Assembly: GCA_025094145.1 (NCBI GenBank)
Contig: JALLLS010000120.1
Location: forward strand, 1 to 64,000
Length of the DNA stretch: 64,000 nucleotides
Origin: Spinellus fusiger
Taxonomy: Eukaryota > Mucoromycota > Mucoromycetes > Mucorales > Phycomycetaceae
Direction: 5' to 3'
In this document: positions 46,369 through 60,825 of the stretch, one piece after another
Position numbering within the stretch: position 1 is the stretch's first letter
Layout of the letters: each line of letters starts with the position of its first letter
Notes under the pieces: generated by a model
What the model was told of the DNA's origin: nothing
Seen by the model: only the letters and a program-made list of their open reading frames with translations
Database searches by the model: none
Translations under genes and position numbers: made by a program

Positions 46369-47479
46369 TCAATAAGCGACCATGACTCGATCCTTCTCAG
46401 CAAGGTCCTTCCATACAGACAATGCATTGAATCCGTGTGTCTTGAGCCTGTCAGTAAGCACAGGCACTTGGTGTGTCCCGCCTATTTCTAGAAGCAGGCG
46501 TGGAAGACCTGTACCAGAAGCAGGCGTCATCAGATCCTTAGCAAGATGAATAATGTGTTGATGGACAGCTGTGCCGTTCTCCAATGCCATCAATGCCCGT
46601 GGATCCTCCCATGCCTTGACATCAGGCTCAAGTACAGCATACTCTTCTTCTGCCACATACGGAGGATTCGATACAATAAGATCAAAGGGTGCTGCAAAGT
46701 GCTGTGGACTGAAGATGTCCTTGTGTAGGAACCGAACTGGATTGTGCAGTTGAGAAGCAACATGGCTATAGTTCTCGTGAGCAAGGGCGATGGCTTCTGT
46801 ACCAATGTCAAGGGCAGTGATGTCTGCCTTGTGAGGGGCCAGGTGGGCACTCAGGGCAAGGGCAATACACCCACTGCCTGTACAGATGTCGAGAATACGA
46901 AAAGGACGTGGTTGAGAAGCCACCCAGGGTTGGATCTTTTCTATCAGTCGGTAGGTCCATTCTTCTGTCTCCCATCTAATAAGGGTTTGGGTATATTTCT
47001 TTTCTTTCTTCCTCTTTTATACATACATACATACATACATATATATATATGAATAGTAATGGTAACAGTAATAGTAATAGTAATAATGCCCACAAGGAAA
47101 AGGAGTTGTTTTCTTCTTGCTCCATAGGCCTTACCGTGGAATAAGCACAGGAGGTCTTGTTTTAATATCCAAGTCGCAAAAGGGTTGTGTTCCTGCAGAC
47201 GAGTGAGAAGAAGAAAAAGAAGAGTGCGGGTGCAGTGCTATTACCTAGAATATACTGTAGAGGCTTGTTTTCTGTACGTTGCTGTACATAAGTATCCAGC
47301 TGCTGCTCTTCTTTGGCAGTAAGGACAGGGGTGGACAAGGGCAGTAGGTGGCCTCGGTGGTCATTGAGGACCTTCTCCTTTAGCCACCCCAGCTGTCGTT
47401 GTGCAAAGTGGGTGTCGTTATTGCATACAGGTAGGAGTTGACGTATCCACTGTGTCTGTTTGTGAACAAGGCGTGGCAT
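46369..47479 (-). CDS. MTQ1: HemK/PrmC-type glutamine N5-methyltransferase of release factors (mitochondrial type)
   Basis: Three exons. From ATG 47479 (MPRLVHKQTQWIRQLLPVC) comes the helical N-domain with ENKPLQYILG, the substrate-side motif typical of PrmC. A middle exon follows with a DIKTRPPVLIPR segment, then a long exon with FRILDICTGSGCIALALSAH (SAM-binding motif I), ITALDIGTEAIALAHEN and LIVSNPPYVAEEEY. NPPY is the catalytic motif that positions the Gln amide. It ends at 46369 (DRVMVAY). The enzyme methylates the GGQ glutamine of class I release factors. The PrmC-like N-domain points to the mitochondrial Mtq1 rather than the cytosolic Mtq2. A GTG in frame four codons upstream exists, but ATG 47479 is the first ATG. 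Confidence 0.88.
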
Positions 47480-47666
47480 GACACTCAAGGGCTAGTCAAA
47501 ACAAACAAGTAATCCAGACAGGCGAGTCCAGACAAGCAGTCCAGACAAGCAGAGTCACAGCGAGACTTGCATTCATTCCAACTGGACTGTGGATGGAGTA
47601 GAGGCAAGTCACATGGACACAAGGGACATCTCTGTGTGTGTGTGTGTGTTCTTCTCATCCTCTACC
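47480..47666. promoter_or_regulatory. Divergent promoter region MTQ1 / BET3
   Basis: About 187 bp separate the two start codons, so both promoters lie here. It contains three short copies of CCAGACAAGC-like sequence (47515-47550) and a GT run (47634-47649) close to the BET3 start. No clear TATA box. Confidence 0.5.
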
Positions 47667-48596
<930 letters not shown>

Positions 48597-48771
48597 GATA
48601 CTCTTTTGTTTCTTCTTTGTTTGTTTCTTTGTTTGTTTCTTTGTTTCTTTGCCTGTTGGTTGATGGACGATGCTTTTACTCTTCCGTAGAAATAGTCTCT
48701 TTAATAAAAGCATGCATTTTGTTCTGCATAGCCAATGTGTGCACAGTTTGAAATGACTAACATTCAGCATA

Positions 48772-49775
48772 TCACTGAAAAGACTTGCATGGAACAGCTA
48801 AACCAATGTGGTGTGTGTGGGGTGTGAGTTTCAAGGGTCTAGTGGCATACTGAGGCATAAACACACGTCGGAAGGAATCACTTGCATTGCCTGTACTTTT
48901 GTGGAGAAGTTGAGAAGACATAAACACAATACTCCCTGCAGGTAGAACAAGTGCAGTTGACTGTGGTTCTCCTAGTAAAAGAGTGCCATTGTGCTAAGAT
49001 CATCAGGAATAAGTCTACGTGGGCACCAAGAATGAACCTGCCTCATCTACTGCATCCAATGCTATCCAACAAGCAATGGTCAGCTCTTGCTGTAATGCTA
49101 CATCCATATAGTCTGAATCCTTAAGACAGTTGGCTATGTGTCAATACAAACAATGTTGATTGGTTGACTCACTCTATGCCACTCAAACTGAGAAGTAGAG
49201 GCTGATCTTGGTGGTTTAACAATGTACTGTTCATTCACCTATTGAAGTATTCCATTCACCTATTGAATTATTCACTGCTATCAAAGTAAAAGAAAGAAGT
49301 TACCAAGTAAACAGTCTTTCCACTGCACCCTAGCAGAGTAGCAGCCCATGTAGCTAATGTCTCAAGAACACAGGTTGCTATGGACACACTGCCCGAGTCA
49401 AGAATAGAGTCTCTTCTCTTTCTGTAGGCCTCTGTACATGTTTCGTAATCTTTGCTTACACCTGGGTCAAGATAGCCACACGTAAGAGGCTCTACTGCTA
49501 TTGAGTCCAGGATAGACTCTAGTACTGTTTACCAATAACACAACCAAAGTCATAAACAAGGTCTTTCTCTTCTGACATTAGGTAGTTGGCCAGGACATCA
49601 GCCTCATCATGAAGTGCAGTGAGGTACTCATCGTCCAGTGCTATGGTGTCATGAGTACAAGGCAACAGTGCAGACAAAGTGTACCCCCTGTCACAGTAGT
49701 ATAGCCGTGGATATGGTAGTGCTGGATATGGGGTGGGGTCAACATTACTGCCAACTTCGACATGTGGTATTGTAC
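48772..49775 (-). CDS. Phytanoyl-CoA dioxygenase (PhyH) family protein
   Basis: Short exons on the minus strand join in phase to a PhyH-type protein. The N-terminal exon has DRGYTLSALLPCTHDTIALD and EADVLANYLMSEEKDLVYDF. The next holds CGYLDPGVSKDYETCTEA and ATWAATLLGCSGKTVYL. Then come NEQYIVKPP and FEWHRDSDYMDVALQQELTI, whose HRD is the iron-binding HxD. A last exon gives AGSIVFMSSQLLHKSTGNAS, with the distal iron His, and DSFRRVFMPQYATRP, with the 2-oxoglutarate Arg, ending KSFQ at TGA 48772-48774. Such enzymes hydroxylate small molecules with Fe(II) and 2-oxoglutarate; the substrate is unknown. The start was not resolved. The segment expected between DAVDEAG and the last motif (PGSH region) is short. 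Single ORFs here are too short to reveal the gene. Confidence 0.72.
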
Positions 49776-49915
49776 TATTTTCTTTTCTTTTACTATTTTA
49801 TTTAGTGTAGAACTCTATATTTTATTATTTATCTATTTTTCTCCTATTTTCTTTCTCTTTTTCAGTTGGCAATCATAGAAGCAATAAAAAGCGAGAACTA
49901 ATATAACAACAAGAA

Positions 49916-52873
<2,958 letters not shown>

Positions 52874-52885
52874 TTCTTAGTGTAA

Positions 52886-52892
52886 TGACTCA
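52886..52892 (+). promoter_or_regulatory. Gcn4/Cpc1-type site TGACTCA, ARG5,6-proximal
   Basis: Exact match to the general amino-acid control element, 13 bp upstream of the ARG5,6 start codon. This is unusually close, so it may lie in the leader. Confidence 0.55.
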
Positions 52893-53068
52893 ATGGAATG
52901 GCTATGGGTCATTGGGTATGAACAAAAATAGACGCCATTGTTTATTTTCACGTAGATACCTTTGGCACAAAAGAACAAGGAGAAGAAAGTGGGTAAAGAA
53001 GAGAAGACTTGCCTTGGTTGCTGAGTATAAAATAGGCATGGAGAATGGGTTGATTTCTTGTGAGAGCT

Positions 53069-53075
53069 TGACTCA
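53069..53075 (+). promoter_or_regulatory. Gcn4/Cpc1-type site TGACTCA, central
   Basis: Second exact TGACTCA in the spacer between ARG5,6 and ARG1, about 196 bp from the ARG5,6 start and 424 bp from the ARG1 start. Its position suits activation of both genes. Confidence 0.65.
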
Positions 53076-53412
53076 TTTTCAATCACAAGTTCAAGGAATA
53101 TAGAAGGCCCGCCTGTCAATTGAAGTTGTATCATCTGCAATCTTAGACCGTGTTCCTTGGATGTACGATAGATGTACGATGGACGTACGATGGATGTACT
53201 ATGGGTGTACTATGGATGTACTATGAGCAAATAACTAGTATTGCATCGTATCATGTGCTAATAGAGTGACAGAGCACTTTAGAATATTTTTAAGGACTAA
53301 ATAAAGCTTATACTTTTGGTAACAAGAGAGAATGACACCCAGCCATGAATCCCTTGAGTGAACAAAGTAGGAAACAATCTAGCCAAGGATTGAGGTTCCG
53401 ATGCAGTATGCT

Positions 53413-53420
53413 TATATAAA
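53413..53420 (+). promoter_or_regulatory. TATA box of ARG1
   Basis: TATATAAA, 79 bp upstream of the ARG1 ATG, followed by a purine-rich run and a CTCTATTCTGCTCTA pyrimidine-rich leader directly before the start codon. Confidence 0.6.
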
Positions 53421-53498
53421 GGAGGAGAGGAGGGGGAAAAAAGATGTCTATAGCCAATCCACTCTACTCCATTCTACTCTGCTCTATTCTGCTCTATA

Positions 53499-54955
53499 AT
53501 GTCTGCTTCTAAAGGAAAGGTTCTTCTTGCTTACTCTGGCGGTCTTGATACTTCTTGTATTCTTGCTTGGTTAATTGAACAAGGCTATGAAACCCTTGCA
53601 TTTGTTGCTGATGTGGGTCAAGAAGAAGACTTTGAATCTATTCGTGCCAAGGCCCTTGCTGTAGGTGCTAGCAAAGTATTCGTAGAGGTAAGTCATAGTA
53701 TCAGTCTCATTCATAGGAATAAGAATGAATCCCTGCTCACACTGTTCATTGATCCACTAGGATCTTAAAAAAGAATTTGTGGATGAGTTGATCTTCCCTG
53801 CTATTCAAGCCAATGCCATCTATGAGTCTGTCTATCTTCTTGGTACATCTCTTGCTCGTCCTGTCATTGCTCGTAAACAGATTGAAATTGCTCAACGTGA
53901 AGGGTGTCACTATGTTTCTCACGGGTGCACTGGCAAGGGAAATGACCAGGTCCGGTTTGAATTGGCCTACTATGCCTTGGATCATTCCATTGAAGTCATT
54001 GCTCCATGGAGGTTACCTGGTAAGTGGATGGATAGTGGATGGCGTAGGGCTACTCTACTGCTTCTAGCTACCTATCTAACACAGAACAAAACAGTCTTCT
54101 TTGACAGATTCCAAGGAAGATCAGATCTCTTGGCTTTTGCTGCTGAAAAGAACATTCCTGTTGTTCAGACAGCCGCCAAGCCTTGGTCTACGGATGAAAA
54201 CCTATTCCACATCTCCTATGAAGCTGGTATTCTTGAGGATCCCAATGTGACTCCTCCCAGAGACATGTGGAAGTTGACTGTGGATCCTGAAGATGCTCCC
54301 AACACACCCGAGCGTATCACCATTACCTTTGAAAAGGGTATTCCTGTCAAAGTGGTGAACCATGGCGATAACACGGTTGTGACTGAATCGGTGGCTCTCT
54401 TCACCTACCTTAACACAGTGGCCAGACGCAATGGCATTGGTCGTATTGATATTGTCGAGTCTCGCTTTATCGGCGTCAAGTCCAGAGGGTAAGGAATCTC
54501 TCACTACAGTTGCATCATTGAAGTATAGTAACTAATCCAATGTCATGGTTAGTTGCTATGAAACACCTGGAGGCACTCTTCTGCGTACTGCTCACAAGGA
54601 TCTTGAGGGGTTAACACTCGATGGTCAATTACGTGCTCTTCGTGATCAGAACATCACTGTACCCTACTCTCGTGCTCTTTACAATGGCCAGTACTTCTCT
54701 CCAGAGTGCGAGTTCCTGAACCAGTCTATTCCTTTGACACAAGTGAATGTTACTGGTGATGTAAAACTTAAACTGTACAAGGGCAACACAGTGATTGAGG
54801 GTCGTGTGGCTCGTGGTCCTGGTGCCAAACTCTATGATATGCGTGAGTCTTCCATGGATGAGCAGGGCGGTTACAATCCTGTAGATGCAGATGGCTTTAT
54901 CAAGGTGCATTCTATCCGATTGAAGAAGTGGACTCCCACAGCACAGCACAAGTAA
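53499..54955 (+). CDS. ARG1: Argininosuccinate synthase
   Basis: Four exons give about 415 residues, the family size. The start ([20 protein letters not shown]) contains the ATP-pyrophosphatase P-loop SGGLDTS. Further landmarks are [53 protein letters not shown] and IAPWRLP, splicing to [15 protein letters not shown]. Exon 3 ends [15 protein letters not shown], and the last exon runs [20 protein letters not shown] to TPTAQHK at 54953-54955. The enzyme joins citrulline and aspartate, the penultimate step of arginine synthesis, in the cytosol. Introns lie at about 53687-53760, 54019-54107 and 54489-54552. No broken motif was seen. Confidence 0.96.
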
Positions 54956-55869
54956 ACAGAAGAATAGTGAGCATACTAGTAACAGTGGATGTTTCTCTTT
55001 TTCCATTTGTCCCTTTTGTATTGTTTATTTGTTCTTTTATTTTCCATTGACTTTATACCACACAAGAATAAACATTTCTATATAAAAACATTCAATGGTA
55101 TCTTTATTCTATTTGCTTCCATGTCATTACAACCCACGTCCTTTATAATGTATCCTCTAATACTTGGATAGCATAGCAGGTCTACTTATCTGTAGAATGC
55201 TTCTCGATGGTCTTCTAGAGCCTATTCATTGAGCTAATGAGTGCATTTGTCCTACTCTCTTTTTCCTTTTTGATGTGTGATATGCAGAATGACATGTTAT
55301 GTTATGTTTATATTTTAATAAATGCTTGCATAGCTTACTACTGTGTGGGGTACATAGTGCGGGGTAACTAGTGTAAATGTTGGGGTACATCTTGGTGTAT
55401 CAAATGATTGTTACAGTAAGACGGCAATGGAGTTCATGTGTATCACTATAATCACTTATGCTTAGCAAAAGAAAAAAGAATATTTATTTGGAGCAAGGCA
55501 TTCTATGCTACTCTCTATTCTAATAAAATAAAATAAAAAAGAGGCCAATGTGTCTACAGAGAAGGGTTTATCGAGCAGAGTTTATCGAGCAGAAGATTAA
55601 AAGAGTAGCATTGCCTTGGTATATTGCCTTGGTATATTTGTTCTTGATGTTTCTAGACTATATAACTCTTATAAAAACAACAAAACTATGTAGGGTAGTC
55701 TGCATTAATATTAAGGGAGCTGTGTTTAACAGAGCTACTCCACTAAAAGAATAAGTGTACATTGTTGGTTTAATATTATTTCTGTGCTTGCCTATGTATT
55801 TTAAGTGTAATTTATAAATGAACTTAAAGTAGCCAGTTGTCCTTATTGGAGGATCCTCAGTAGTATTTA
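54956..55869. other. Intergenic DNA downstream of ARG1
   Basis: Contains the ARG1 3' region (an AATAAA-like AGAATAAACA near 55065). A doubled TTTATCGAGCAGA (55567 and 55580) and a doubled CCTTGGTATATT (55614 and 55627) are small direct repeats. The two are next to each other and may be slippage products. No gene. Confidence 0.45.
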
Positions 55870-57064
55870 CTACACACCAGGAGATGTTTCTGGCTTTTAA
55901 TAGAGGGCACCATCTTTTTATGTATTGGTGATTTAAAATCAAAAGGTTTGTGGATGTCCAACTTGTTATTTCCTTTTGTGGAATACCTCACTATCAAAAT
56001 ATATTATCAATAAAGTATATTGTTTATGAATAGTATTGTTGATAATAATACTATGGTTAATACTATAGTATGACTATAGCTACTGCCTAAGTACATTCCC
56101 TTCATAGCAATAGAATATATACCCTAAAAGCCTTGTGATTTATCCTTGGGAGATAGATACCACTAAATAATATACCCTAAACACCCTAGACAGTAGAGAA
56201 GACCACCTGAAACTGACTTGAAAGGAATCTTTATTTATTAATAATATAATGAGTGTCTTGTGGATTACATTGAACTCAAGCCCAGATGAGAATGCTAATT
56301 ACCTTTTTTTTTTACTTTCAGAATAGCCTTTGATAGTGTCTATCACTTCTTTCTATTGTTCTAATTTATTAATAATAGTACATTTGCTCAGTTATGCTCA
56401 GCTTGATAAGTGCTTAAGTACTAAGTTGTATGGACAGTGTAAGAAATAACAAAATGAGAGGAATATCGTAACAAATATTTTTTTTCTCTATTCTGATGTA
56501 TATACTTTAGCCTCCACTATAAAACTCACAAGTCAAACAATTCAAACTCTATTTCCCTTGGACCTAAAGCCCAGTATTAGAGACAATACTTTGTAATCAT
56601 TAAGCACCACCGTTAATACCGGTTACAATGAGATAATTGAGGTGATTATGAATATTGATTCAATAAATAAATACACTGTTCTTAATATAAGTGAATTTGG
56701 TTCTATTTTATGGACAATGACCACTAGATTTAATTCAGTGTGTGCTCTATAATACATCCTTCTCAAGCAGTGTTATACTGCAAATACTGTGGGCTTATAG
56801 CTAACACATGATGTTAAACAATAAATGCAGTGACTGAATTGTAATTTTGGGGTGATTCTTGTTCTATTTCTTATCTTTACAGCCAATTCTATACTTTTAA
56901 ATTGCAAAGTCAATCATCACTGCTAAAATAGGCAAGTAAAGTTTGAAGTTGTCCATTTAGACAGCGAAAAGGCCTTTTTAAAACATATTAGCCAATCATA
57001 AGAATATTTCAATTTTATTCTCAGGATATTTCCTTATATATCCCAAAAATCTCCTGGTGTGTAG
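55870..57064 (+). mobile_element. Short TIR element (best-preserved family ends)
   Basis: Begins CTACACACCAGGAGAT and ends ATCTCCTGGTGTGTAG, a perfect 16-bp terminal inverted repeat, 1,195 bp apart. TA dinucleotides at the ends fit a TA target. Positions 55870-57040 align with 1131-2320 of element A. Positions 56560-56770 carry a decayed version of the C-terminal coding segment of element C, with frame breaks. It is thus an internally deleted, non-autonomous member of the A/B/C family. It sits about 270 bp upstream of the glucosidase II start codon. Confidence 0.85.
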
Positions 57065-57336
57065 AATAGGCACTCTTGGTAGAATAAAACCACTCAATTT
57101 TTCTATAGATATTCTTTATTTCATTATAAATGTCTTATTAAATTATAAACACTGATTTGGGCCCACTGTAGGGAAAATACATTCATCTGCTTTGAGGGTA
57201 TCCCTGTTGATAGAACTACACTATGTTCATCCATTGGTGCGGAAATTGAAAAACGTGGAGAGAACGAAGGAGAAAAACGCCATAGAACTGCTCTTTTCCA
57301 TTCTACTACGTACACAAGAACTGGGTAACGGCAGTC

Positions 57337-60300
57337 ATGAAACTACCGTGTATTAGTTTTATACTACAGGCATACACTGCCTTGGGAATACTTCTACTAC
57401 TGGCTGAACCAGTAGAAGCAGTTAATAGGGAGAACTTCAAGATATGCTCTCAGTCTGGCTTCTGTCGTCGTCACCGTGCTTATGCAGACGATGTTCTTGC
57501 CCAACCCGCCTTCAAATCGCCCTATGTTCTACTAAAGGACTCTATTCAACTAGGAAAGGATAATCTCTATGCAGAAGTAGAAAATACAGGCACTCAAGTC
57601 CTCCTCACACTTGATATTTCGCTATTGCAAGATAATACAGCACGCGTACGTATCAATGAAAAAGCACCCATCAAACCACGCTATGAGGGACATATCCAAT
57701 TTACAATGCCAAAACAACCTGTGGCCGCCACTTCTTACAAAATGACTACAACAGACAAGGGTGTTATTACCATTGTGTTGGAAGAGACGGCAACACGCAA
57801 GATAGTGATTGTCCCTGAGCCTATGCAAATTGACTTTATTGTTGATGGAGAATCTGTTCTGTCTCTTAATGATAGAGGCCTTTTTCAATTTGAACATTTG
57901 AGAACCAAGGAATCTCATGTGCCTAGGATGGTAGATCAGACAGAAGAAGATGGAACAGTGAAGCAGGTGACAGCTCCATCAGAAGAAGGGCTTTGGGAAG
58001 AGTCCTTTAAGTCATGGACAGATCCAAAGCCAAATGGTAAGTGTATGAGGTGCCACTGTTATATATATATATAAGAGAGAGAGAATACGGTGACTTATAC
58101 TGGGATAGGCCCTGAATCCTTTGGTTTGGATGTATCTTTCCATGGATTTGAACATGTCTATGGTATTCCTGTAAGTAGTTTAAATTTAGGGCAATTGTAT
58201 AGATGTAAGAGTGATTTAACATGGATAATAATAAATACTATAGGAACATGCTTCAAGTCTTTCTCTTAAGGAAACACGGTAAGATCTAGGACTATTGACG
58301 TGGATAGAGTGTGGTCTATTCATTCTTATTAATACTCATTTCATGAATTTAGAGGAGGAGAAGGTGCTTATGAAGAACCTTACCGTCTTTACAACACAGA
58401 TGTCTTTGAGTTTGAAACAGACAGTCCCGCCTCTCTTTATGGTGGGGTGCCCTTTATGGTGGCCCATCGAAAGGACATGTCTGTAGGTGTGTTCTTTATG
58501 AATCCTGCAGAGACATGGATTGATATTGTCAAGACAAAAGAACAGTCCAAGGTATATCCTTCTTTCTTGCTTCTCTTCTCTTCTCTTTTCTTATGGATAA
58601 ATACATATATGTATATATGTGTGTGTGTGTATGTGTGTATCTATGTACCTATAGAGCTCTCCTCAAAAGGGAATCTCCACACAGACCCACTGGATGACAG
58701 AAGCAGGTGTGCTTGATCTCTTTGTTTTCCTTGGTCCAACAACCAAAGAAGTGCTTCGTCAATATCACACTATTACTGGCACAATGGCCATGCCTCAATT
58801 GTTTGCTATTGCCTATCACCAATGTCGATGGAACTATATCAACCAGAAGGATGTGTTGGAAGTAGACAGTCAATTTGATAAGAATGATATGCCTTATGAT
58901 GTTATTTGGCTGGACATTGAGTACACTGAGGAAAAGAAGTACTTTACTTGGGATACCCCCAAGTTCTCCACTCCTATCAAGATGGAGGAAGACTTGGAGC
59001 ATAAAGGAAGAAAGGTAAAAGAACAGTTTATAGGCATACAAATATGGTGGATATGTACTCAATATCATGTGTGGCATTATTTCGATAGCTGGTTGTCATT
59101 ATTGATCCCCATATTAAACGTGTGGATGGCTATCATATTTTTGAAGAAGCCAAAAGCCAAGGTCTTTTTGTTCAGCAGCCTTCAGGTGATGATTATAAGG
59201 CTCGGTGCTGGCCTGGTGAATCTTCTTGGGTTGACTTTAGTAATCCAGCTGCTTATGCTTGGTGGGCAAAACAATATGCATTTGATAAATTCAAGGGAAC
59301 ACGCGAGAATGTCTTTTTGTGGAATGACATGAACGAACCTGCAGTATTTGATGGACCTGAAATGACAATGCAAAAGGAGATGCTTCACTATGGTCAATGG
59401 GAAAGTCGAGTTCTCCACAACATGTATGGTGCACTTTTGGTAATGTGGTGTCTATGGTGGAAGACCTGTTTTGGTGTTTCTCAATGGACATGAATTAGAT
59501 AGTAACTGTTCTTTCTCTTTCTTTCTTTCTTTCTTTAGCAAGCTGCCACTTTTACTGGTTTGAAAGAAAGAACCACTACTCCTAAGCGTCCTTTTGTCCT
59601 TACTCGCTCCTTCTATGCTGGTAGTCATCGCTATGGTGCTGCATGGACAGGAGATACTATGGCCGATTGGAATCACCTTTCTTATACCAGCCCAATGATC
59701 CTGACCAACAGTCTTGGGGGCATGCCATTCACAGGTGGTGATATCCCAGGCTTCTTTGGTAACCCAACTCCCGAATTACTGACTCGATGGTATCAAGCGG
59801 GTGTGTTCCAGCCATTTGTGCGTGCCCATGCACACATTGATACAAAGCGTCGTGAGCCCTACTTGTTTGATGAACCCCACCGATCTATCATTCGATCTAC
59901 TATTCGTGAACGTTATGCTTTGCTCTCTTATTGGTACACATTGTTTTTCGAGGCACACACCTCAGGAACTCCTATGATGAGACCTATGTTTATGGAATTC
60001 CCTGAAGACGAGGCATTGTTTACTACTCAGGATCAATTCATGGTGGGTAGTAGCATTCTTGTTAAGCCTGTCACTACAGAAGGCGCTGTCACTACAGATA
60101 TCTACTTTGCAGGAGACCAGGTAGGCTTTGTCTTGATTCTCTCTTCTTTTTTTTAGTCTCCTTCACTACCACAGACATGTATTTTAATATTTACCATTTT
60201 CTTTATTATTATAACTATAATGTGTAGCCATGGTACGACATAACAAGCTATGAAAAGATCCAACATCATGGCACTCTCGTGGTAGATGCTCCTCTTCATA

Positions 60301-60825
60301 AGATACCTGCCTATTATCGCGGTGGTTCTATCGTGCCTAGACGTGAGCGTCATCGTCGAAGCTCAGCAAGCATGGCCCTGGATCCTTTCACACTTATTAT
60401 TGCCCCTGATGTCAAGGTAGATTGTGGCAGAAATAAACAGAGAACTAAAGCAGGAACATATGTTTCATTGATAGAATCAAGCTCAGGGTGCATTGTATCT
60501 CGATGATGGCGAGACTTATGACTTTGAAAGAGGTGCTTATGCTCATGTAGTATTCAGCTATAAGGATGGTGTGCTGTCTAGTAAGAGCATTCATAAGAAC
60601 TCATCGGAGCAAATGGCACGCGACTATGCACAGTCAATTGAGCAAGTGCGTGTGGAGCGTATTCAATTGATTGGTACTCGCCAGCCAAAGCAAGTTTATG
60701 TATCACGTAAAGACCGTACAAAGGTGCCAGTTTCATTCGAGTACCACGCTATCACTGGCTATGTTACTATCAAAGATCCAAAGGTGTCTGTAGTTGAAGA
60801 AGGATGGGAGATTATAATTGAGTAG
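57337..60825 (+). CDS. ROT2: Glucosidase II catalytic alpha subunit (GH31)
   Basis: About nine exons. The start MKLPCISFILQAYTALGILL is a signal peptide; mature protein begins near VNRENFKICSQSGFCRRHRA, a GANAB hallmark. The N-terminal beta-sandwich (FGLDVSFHGFEHVYGIP, LYNTDVFEFETDSPASLYGG) precedes the GH31 barrel: AYHQCRWNYINQKDVLEVD, DVIWLDIEYTEEKKYFTWD and WNDMNEPAVF with the nucleophile Asp. The acid/base Asp lies in GAAWTGDTMADW, followed by GADIPGFF-like GGDIPGFFGNP and FVRAHAHIDTKRREPYLF. C-terminal beta domains end VVEEGWEIIIE at 60825. In the ER it trims glucose from N-glycans, partnered by the beta subunit; lack of an HDEL on alpha is normal. Appears intact. Confidence 0.95.

Noticed and set aside
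48810..48950. Plus-strand C2H2-zinc-finger-like reading (CVGCEFQGSSGILRHKH)
   Set aside because: It is antisense to the last PhyH exon, which carries the conserved iron and 2-oxoglutarate ligands, and it is preceded by a stop.
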